A model generated the notes under the pieces. That model ran no database searches. It saw nothing but the letters and a program-made list of their open reading frames with translations, and was not told where the DNA came from. Shown piece after piece: positions 6,662 to 10,538 of a stretch of DNA of 10,538 nt. The stretch's first letter is position 1. Each line of letters begins with the position of its first letter. The position numbers were made by a program, and so were the translations under genes. The DNA is from JACCXJ01 sp052387115 (GTDB lineage: Bacteria > Pseudomonadota > Gammaproteobacteria > JACCXJ01), in contig JBQTJM010000444.1 in assembly GCA_052387115.1 (NCBI GenBank), positions 1-10,538 on the forward strand, given 5' to 3'.

Positions 6662-6791
6662 GCGCGCCCCAAGTCCGGGTCTTGGGCGAGAGGGCGTCGG
6701 CGATGGTCTTCAATTCCTTGTGGCGGCCGAAAAAGGAGTGGAGACGCGGGAGGTTGTTGGGGATGGTGGTCTTGCCATAGCGTTCTTCCAT
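6648..6791 (-). pseudogene. N-terminal fragment of a STAND/NB-ARC-like NTPase
   Basis: On the minus strand the ATG at 6791 opens 47 codons reading MEERYGKTTIPNNLPRLHSF and then FGRHKELKTIADALSPKTRT, WGALIDR and a stop. The GRxxEL...WGALID sequence is what precedes the P-loop (usually GPGGxGKT) in many STAND-type NTPases that carry C-terminal repeats. Here it ends exactly where the P-loop should begin and runs into the end of the DUF5615 gene on the other strand, so only the N-terminus survives. It lies 31 bp downstream of the Uma2 gene on the same strand, so the two may once have been one operon. The family call rests on this short stretch and is my recognition, not a search result. It is too short to be functional. 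Confidence 0.55.
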
Positions 6792-6822
6792 TTCTGTCCA
6801 GACCCCACTCCTACGTTGAACC

Positions 6823-7416
6823 TCAACGATCGGGTTTGGGCAGGCGCGAGACCAGGTGATCCCACGCGATCACCACCCCCGGCAGCACGCTAACCGGGGT
6901 CGTGCCCGCCAATTCCTGCATCACGGGCTCACCGTACCGCCCATCCACTAAGCGGTAGGAGGTGAGCATCCGATCGGCCGGGTGCACGAGCCAGTATTCC
7001 CTGACACCGGCGCGCTCGTAGGCGTGGCGCTTGAACAGGTAGTCGTGACTCGCGGTAGCCGGCGAAAGCACCTCGACCACGAAATCCGGGGCGCCACGGA
7101 TGCCGCGCCGATCGAGCTTCCCCGCATCGCACACGACCAACACATCCGGCTGCACCACCGTGTCGACCTGCTCATCGAGCTCCTCCCCCTTAGGCAGACG
7201 CACGTCCACCGGCGCGATGAAGGCGCGGCAGGATCTGCCCTCCAAGGAGCGCCGAAGTTGGAAGTAGATCTCCCCGGCGATGTCCTGGTGGTCCAGCGCC
7301 GGCGCGGGCGCCATGAGGTAGGCCATGCCGTCGATCAGCTCGTAGCGGACATCCTCCGGCCAGGCAAGATAGTCCCCGTAGGTGTGGTAAGCGTTATCAC
7401 GCAGGGCGAGTGCCAT
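6823..7416 (-). CDS. Uma2 family protein (DUF820, PD-(D/E)XK nuclease superfamily)
   Basis: The protein has 197 residues, normal for the family, and looks intact. Landmarks are YELIDG (25-30), DHQDIAGEIYFQL (42-54), the PVDVRLP strand (69-75), VVQPDVLVVCD (87-97, D91), GAPDFVVEVLSP (108-119, E115) and YLFKRHAYERAGVREYWLV (126-144, K129). D91, E115 and K129 fit the PD-(D/E)XK-like active site of Uma2 proteins. These are widespread, often multicopy genes of unknown biological role; nuclease activity is predicted from the fold. The start at 7416 gives the usual N-terminus (Y-x-x-YLAWPEDVRYELIDG) with only a G-rich Shine-Dalgarno. It is the only accessory gene between the msrA segments that appears complete. 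Confidence 0.88.
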   Translation of the reverse strand: MALALRDNAYHTYGDYLAWPEDVRYELIDGMAYLMAPAPALDHQDIAGEIYFQLRRSLEGRSCRAFIAPVDVRLPKGEELDEQVDTVVQPDVLVVCDAGKLDRRGIRGAPDFVVEVLSPATASHDYLFKRHAYERAGVREYWLVHPADRMLTSYRLVDGRYGEPVMQELAGTTPVSVLPGVVIAWDHLVSRLPKPDR

Positions 7417-7489
7417 ACGAAGCCCCCATGTGCTTTCGGGGATCCCATTCTAGCCCGTGTTCAATCGTCGCCACAGTCGTTCTCCCTCT

Positions 7490-7660
7490 TCACGCTCGCG
7501 CATCCACGAGACCGAGCCGGAGCCTCTTCCCCACAACCGAAGCGGCACGCTGCAATGTGCCGAGGGTAACGGAAGCATTTTCCGGATCGAGAAGGCGATC
7601 CAGAGCGGACCGGCTGGTCCCCATCTGGCGGGCCATCGCCGCTTTGCTCAGGCCCTGTTC
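7490..7660 (-). pseudogene. C-terminal half of an XRE-type helix-turn-helix protein
   Basis: Reading the minus strand, EQGLSKAAMARQMGTSRSAL continues as DRLLDPENASVTLGTLQRAA, then SVVGKRLRLGLVDARA and a stop at 7490. This is the recognisable helix-turn-helix and C-terminus of small XRE-family regulators of the HigA/antitoxin type, normally about 90-100 residues long. The N-terminal part (about 35 residues in relatives) is missing: upstream of the EQ codons (7655-7660) the sequence changes abruptly into the msrA segment. The frame happens to stay open through the antisense of msrA up to 8002, but that extension is not protein-like. No toxin partner remains beside it. Confidence 0.7.
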
Positions 7661-7978
7661 GCGCTCGGTTGTTTCTAGGGGGCGGAGCGGCGCTTCTGGG
7701 AGCTCCCGGGCGTCCATACCACGGCCGTGGGCTATGCCGGGGGCGAGACGCCGAATCCGACCTACGGGAGGTTTGCAGCGGGCGGACGGGGCACGCCGAG
7801 GCGGTCCTCGTGGTCTTCGAGCCGGCGCGCCTGCCCTATGCCGTGCTCTTGAGGTGCTTCTCTTCGAATCCCACGACCCGACCCAGGGCAGGCCAGGGGA
7901 ACGATGTCGGCACCCAGTATCGCTCCGTGGTCTGCGCCTACGACGAGGCAGAGCGGCAGGCCGCCGTCGCGGCCCGCG
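7659..7978 (+). repeat. Direct repeat copy B (middle of msrA)
   Basis: This is the second copy of the segment at 5648-5968, same orientation, about 2.01 kb away. Compared with copy A it has TAG in place of the tryptophan codon of GCFWG, a 1-base deletion (near 7767), a 2-base insertion (near 7861) and a 2-base deletion (near 7891). Its left flank is the truncated XRE gene and its right flank continues into the true msrA 3' region. Confidence 0.9.
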
Positions 7979-8121
7979 AGGCCTACCAGGCGCTCCCGTC
8001 ACGGGCCGGTTACGGCCCGATCACGACCGAGATCCGCGACGCACCGGCGTTCTACTACGCCGAGCCCTATCACCGACGCTCCCTCCCCAAGGCCTTTGTA
8101 AATTCGCCATTGTGTGGCTAA
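7659..8121 (+). pseudogene. msrA remnant: middle and 3' part, frameshifted
   Basis: The remnant starts within the catalytic motif: GCF is followed by TAG instead of W. It then loses and regains frame through three small indels. From GQGNDVGTQYRS onward the frame is clean and reads AAREAYQALPSRAGYGPITT, then EIRDAPAFYYAEPYHRRSLPK. This is the conserved MsrA C-terminal half absent from the upstream copy. After K (8091) homology to the usual NPNGYCG-type tail is lost, and AFVNSPLCG leads to TAA at 8119-8121, so the 3' end is also eroded. It has no start codon or Shine-Dalgarno of its own. Together with 5500-5968 it appears to be one original gene separated by a duplication and insertion event. 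Confidence 0.85.
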
Positions 8122-8124
8122 TAT
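8096..8124 (+). promoter_or_regulatory. Putative sigma70 promoter of the AAA_14/DUF4143 gene
   Basis: TTGTAA (8096-8101) and TAATAT (8119-8124) are separated by 17 bp, the optimal distance. A start site about 7 bp after the -10 would fall at or next to the ATG at 8131, so the transcript may be leaderless or nearly so. No Shine-Dalgarno is visible before 8131, which agrees with this. Confidence 0.55.
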
Positions 8125-8147
8125 TCCGCCATGTACCGGCGGAATAT
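8121..8147. promoter_or_regulatory. Perfect 10-bp inverted repeat across the start codon
   Basis: ATATTCCGCC (8121-8130) and GGCGGAATAT (8138-8147) are exact reverse complements around a 7-nt spacer that contains the ATG. The left arm overlaps the -10 hexamer. It could be an operator for a dimeric repressor, possibly autoregulatory, or an RNA hairpin that holds the start codon in its loop. The right arm lies within codons 3-6 of the gene. Confidence 0.6.
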
Positions 8148-9402
8148 CGAAACGTCTTTGCGCAAGGCGCTGGACGACACGCGGATCGTGCTGCTACATG
8201 GCGCCCGGCAGGTCGGCAAGAGCACGCTGGCCCAGCGCGTGTCCGCCGAGCGTGGCGGGCGGTACTTCACGCTCGACGACGCGGCGACGCTTGCTACGGC
8301 GCGGGGCGATCCGACGGCGCTGGTGCGGGCCACGCACGGCCTCACCGTGATCGATGAGGTGCAGAAGGCGCCGGAGCTGTTCCCGGCCATCAAGATCGAG
8401 GTCGATCGCGATCAAAGGCCGGGGCGCTTCCTGCTCACCGGCTCCGCACACGTGTTCCTCCTGCCCAGGCTGTCCGAGTCGCTGGCTGGGCGGATGGAGA
8501 TCCTGACCCTGATGCCGCTCGGGCAGGATGAGATCGCGGGGCATGCGACCCGCCTGCCCGACGCGTTGTTTTCGGAGGAAGGGTGGGAGATGCGTAGCGC
8601 GCGCTTGGACCGGGTGGACATCTGCGGGCGCGTGATCGCCGGGGGATACCCGGAGGTCGTGGCGCGGGCGTTGGGCGAGCGTCGCTCGGCGTGGTTTCGG
8701 AGCTATGTATCGAGTCTCCTGGGGCGCGATGTTCGGGACCTCGCGAACATCGAAAGGTTGACGGAGTTGCCGCGCCTCCTGGGCCTCCTGGCTGCGCGAT
8801 CGAGCGGCCTGATCAACATGTCCGAGCTGTCGCGCGCCTCCGGCATCGCGCACACGACCCTGCGGCGCTATCTGGCCCTCTTGGAAGCCACATTCCTACT
8901 GCAACCGCTACCGGCCTGGTCCACCAATGTCGGTAAGCGCTTCGTCAAATCGCCCAAGATCCATCTCGGCGACACGGGGCTTGCCGCCCATCTGTGCGGC
9001 CAGGGCGACGCCGAGCGACTCGCGTCCTCGTTGGCCCTGGGCCCACTGCTCGAATCGTTTGTCGTGCAGGAACTGCGCAAACAGCTCGGTTGGAGTATGC
9101 GAGTGCCGATGGCCTACCACTTCCGCACGGCGGCCGGACGCGAGGTGGACATCGTGCTGGAGGCCCCGGGGGGAAAGGTGGTCGGGATCGAGGTGAAGGC
9201 CGCGGCGAGCGCGGGCCGGGCGGACTTCATGGGCCTCCGGGAGCTCGCCCAGGCGGCGGGCCCCGATTTTGTGCGCGGTGTCGTGCTGTATCTCGGCGAA
9301 AACGTCTTACCGGCCGGCCAAAATCTCTGGGCCCTACCGATGAGCGAGCTATGGACGGCTGCGGGTCAAAACAGATCGATAGACCCTTCTTGCCGATCCT
9401 GA
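8131..9402 (+). CDS. AAA_14/DUF4143 family ATP-binding protein
   Basis: This is a 423-residue AAA+ type ATPase. Walker A is GARQVGKST (24-32, K30), Walker B is LTVIDE (71-76) followed by VQKAPELFPAIK, and the sensor-like LLTGSAH is at 101-107. A middle region (about 186-260) resembles a winged helix, with MSELSRASGIAHTTLRRYL at 230-248. The C-terminal DUF4143 domain has KIHLGDTGLAAHL (276-288), then GREVDIVLE (336-344, D340) and GIEVKAAAS (352-360, E354 and K356), a PD-(D/E)XK-like D...ExK arrangement. The family is frequent on genomic islands; its function is not established. The start at 8131 gives the standard MYRRNI N-terminus. The protein runs about 15 residues past the usual family end (LWALPMSELW), so its 3' end overlaps the convergent diguanylate cyclase by 37 bp. 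Confidence 0.9.
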   Translation: MYRRNIETSLRKALDDTRIVLLHGARQVGKSTLAQRVSAERGGRYFTLDDAATLATARGDPTALVRATHGLTVIDEVQKAPELFPAIKIEVDRDQRPGRFLLTGSAHVFLLPRLSESLAGRMEILTLMPLGQDEIAGHATRLPDALFSEEGWEMRSARLDRVDICGRVIAGGYPEVVARALGERRSAWFRSYVSSLLGRDVRDLANIERLTELPRLLGLLAARSSGLINMSELSRASGIAHTTLRRYLALLEATFLLQPLPAWSTNVGKRFVKSPKIHLGDTGLAAHLCGQGDAERLASSLALGPLLESFVVQELRKQLGWSMRVPMAYHFRTAAGREVDIVLEAPGGKVVGIEVKAAASAGRADFMGLRELAQAAGPDFVRGVVLYLGENVLPAGQNLWALPMSELWTAAGQNRSIDPSCRS

Positions 9403-10388
9403 TCAACCAGTTTTCGTTCCCGCACCAGCTCCTCGACACCGCACACCTGGTTGCGGCCATGTTCCTTGGCGTAGTAAAGTGCCTTGTCCGCTCGGGAAAA
9501 CAGGTCCGAGGGCAGGCCCTGGCGACTCACCTGGACGAAGCCGATGCTCACGGTCACGGTCCCGACCTGGGGGAACGCATAGGCCTGCACGGCCTGACGG
9601 AATCGATCGAGCACGGTCCTCGCCCGCTGCTCCTCGACGTTTTCCAACAGCACGATGAACTCCTCGCCGCCATAGCGGAACAGGAGATCATCCTCGCGAA
9701 AGCTTTTTCGCATGAGCTGGGCAAACAATAGCAGGACCTCGTCGCCATAGAGATGGCCGAAGCGGTCATTGATGCCCTTGAAGTGGTCGATGTCCAATAG
9801 CGCCAGGCAATGGCCGCGCTCCGTTTCACATTGCCGGCGGTGTGGCCGAGGGGCGGTGCCCATGACCTCGGCGAGCTTGAGCTCGAGTTTCCTGCGGTTA
9901 TACAAGCCCGTGAGCGTGTCGTGCTCGGTGTCCACGAGCAGCGCGAGATGGTTCTGGTAGATCAGCAGAAACCCGAGGAGTAGGTCGCGATCCCTGGCGC
10001 CGAGCTCGCTGCACCGTAGCGCCAGCACGGCTGTCATGCCGTCGGGACCGGATACCGGGAAGGCCGCATCGACGCCCCCGGCCGAAGTCACGATGACCTC
10101 CTTGCACCCCGCGAGGCATTCCAGGAGCATCTCGTCTCCGGGACGTTTCATCTGCCCTGGGTCTGCGGTAGTCACCGCCTCTACGCGGGCGATGGTCCTG
10201 AATACCCGCTCGCCATGACGGACGTAACTTTCATAGAGGCCGATTTCCTCGGCGCTGATCAACTGCGCCAGGGTATTGACGAGGTGTCGCTCCAGGGCAT
10301 GGCGGTCCTTGTGCCCTGTCAGGTGGACGACATCGTCCAAGAGACGCCGGGCATCGAGCGTCGTTTTCCCGTCGAGCGTCGTATTCAT
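9366..10388 (-). CDS. Diguanylate cyclase with N-terminal GAF-like sensor region
   Basis: The 340-residue soluble protein should make cyclic di-GMP from two GTP. The GGDEF domain (about 152-320) has DTLTGLYNRR (157-166), LLDIDHFKGINDRFGHLYGD (197-216), the active-site motif GGEEF (240-244) and ADKALYYAKEHGRNQV (300-315). A product-inhibition I-site, RxxD (R231-E-D-D234), sits exactly five residues before GGEEF. Residues about 20-150 have no membrane segment and look like a GAF-type sensory domain (LISAEEIGLYESYV..., AAFPVSGPDGMTAVLALR); this part is a weak call. I chose the ATG at 10388 because GGGAG lies about 5 nt upstream. A longer frame from 10511 would be encoded by the palindromic repeat and is rejected. 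The repeat ends 24 bp before this start. No EAL domain is present. Confidence 0.93.
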   Translation of the reverse strand: MNTTLDGKTTLDARRLLDDVVHLTGHKDRHALERHLVNTLAQLISAEEIGLYESYVRHGERVFRTIARVEAVTTADPGQMKRPGDEMLLECLAGCKEVIVTSAGGVDAAFPVSGPDGMTAVLALRCSELGARDRDLLLGFLLIYQNHLALLVDTEHDTLTGLYNRRKLELKLAEVMGTAPRPHRRQCETERGHCLALLDIDHFKGINDRFGHLYGDEVLLLFAQLMRKSFREDDLLFRYGGEEFIVLLENVEEQRARTVLDRFRQAVQAYAFPQVGTVTVSIGFVQVSRQGLPSDLFSRADKALYYAKEHGRNQVCGVEELVRERKLVDQDRQEGSIDLF

Positions 10389-10412
10389 GACTCTCCCGTG
10401 TTCATGAGCTGT

Positions 10413-10538
10413 CAGAGCTTGTGAAAAAATCGTCGCGAGCGAAGGGAGGTCGCGTTCCGCCGGAGCGCAGGAACCGCAGTGTATGTTGAAATACATGAGG
10501 ATTCCGAGCACCGCCGGAACGCGAGATCCCGAGCGCAG
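10413..10538. repeat. 147-bp palindromic repeat, copy 2 (right end off window)
   Basis: The copy begins with CAGAGCTTGTGAAAAAATC (10413-10431), the exact inverted partner of 118-136, and runs off the window after 126 bp. Bases 10424-10538 align with 1-115 without gaps and with two substitutions (10477 and 10520). It is a direct repeat relative to copy 1 and lies 24 bp upstream of the diguanylate cyclase start, so it, or the sequence beyond it, must supply that gene's promoter. Confidence 0.85.

Noticed and set aside
10389..10511. N-terminal extension of the diguanylate cyclase from an ATG at 10511
   Set aside because: Most of the extra 41 residues would be encoded by the palindromic repeat, and the ATG at 10388 has a proper Shine-Dalgarno and fits the domain start.
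1..10538. Window as a closed circular element with overlapping ends
   Set aside because: The terminal 115-bp match has two mismatches, and the genes are chromosomal housekeeping genes with no replication or partition gene.

Overview
The window is GC-rich chromosomal DNA, most likely from a gammaproteobacterium. The hisZ-purA pair, a full-length EttA-type ABC-F protein and an MsrA closely resembling the enterobacterial form all point that way. I cannot name the genus. Both ends lie inside copies of the same 147-bp palindromic repeat in the same orientation. This looks like a contig that stopped at a multicopy repeat on each side, rather than a circular molecule, because the two copies differ at two bases.

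Positions 1-5430 are ordinary core genome. A repeat end abuts hisZ (regulatory subunit of ATP phosphoribosyltransferase), which is followed 17 bp later by purA (adenylosuccinate synthetase). Next is an orphan periplasmic phosphate-binding protein of the PstS family, with a well-formed Pho box upstream. Converging on it is ettA, the ribosome-associated ABC-F ATPase. Divergent from ettA is msrA (methionine sulfoxide reductase A).

Positions 5650-8130 are a rearranged accessory patch. msrA is broken at about 5968. A segment of about 320 bp from its middle occurs again at 7659-7978, and there it continues into the missing 3' part of the gene. Between the copies lie a DUF433/DUF5615 (PIN-like) toxin-antitoxin-type pair with a shortened toxin, the first 47 codons of a probable STAND NTPase cut just before its P-loop, an intact Uma2-family PD-(D/E)XK protein, and the C-terminal half of an XRE-type helix-turn-helix protein. 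Several junctions between truncated genes can be placed to within a few bases. By my count, recombination between the two msrA segments would remove about 2.0 kb and join the 5' and 3' parts in frame.

Positions 8096-10538 hold an AAA_14/DUF4143 ATPase with a well-spaced promoter and a perfect 10-bp inverted repeat across its start codon. A convergent diguanylate cyclase overlaps its 3' end by 37 bp. Beyond the cyclase start is the second copy of the palindromic repeat. I see no tRNA, rRNA, CRISPR array or complete insertion sequence.
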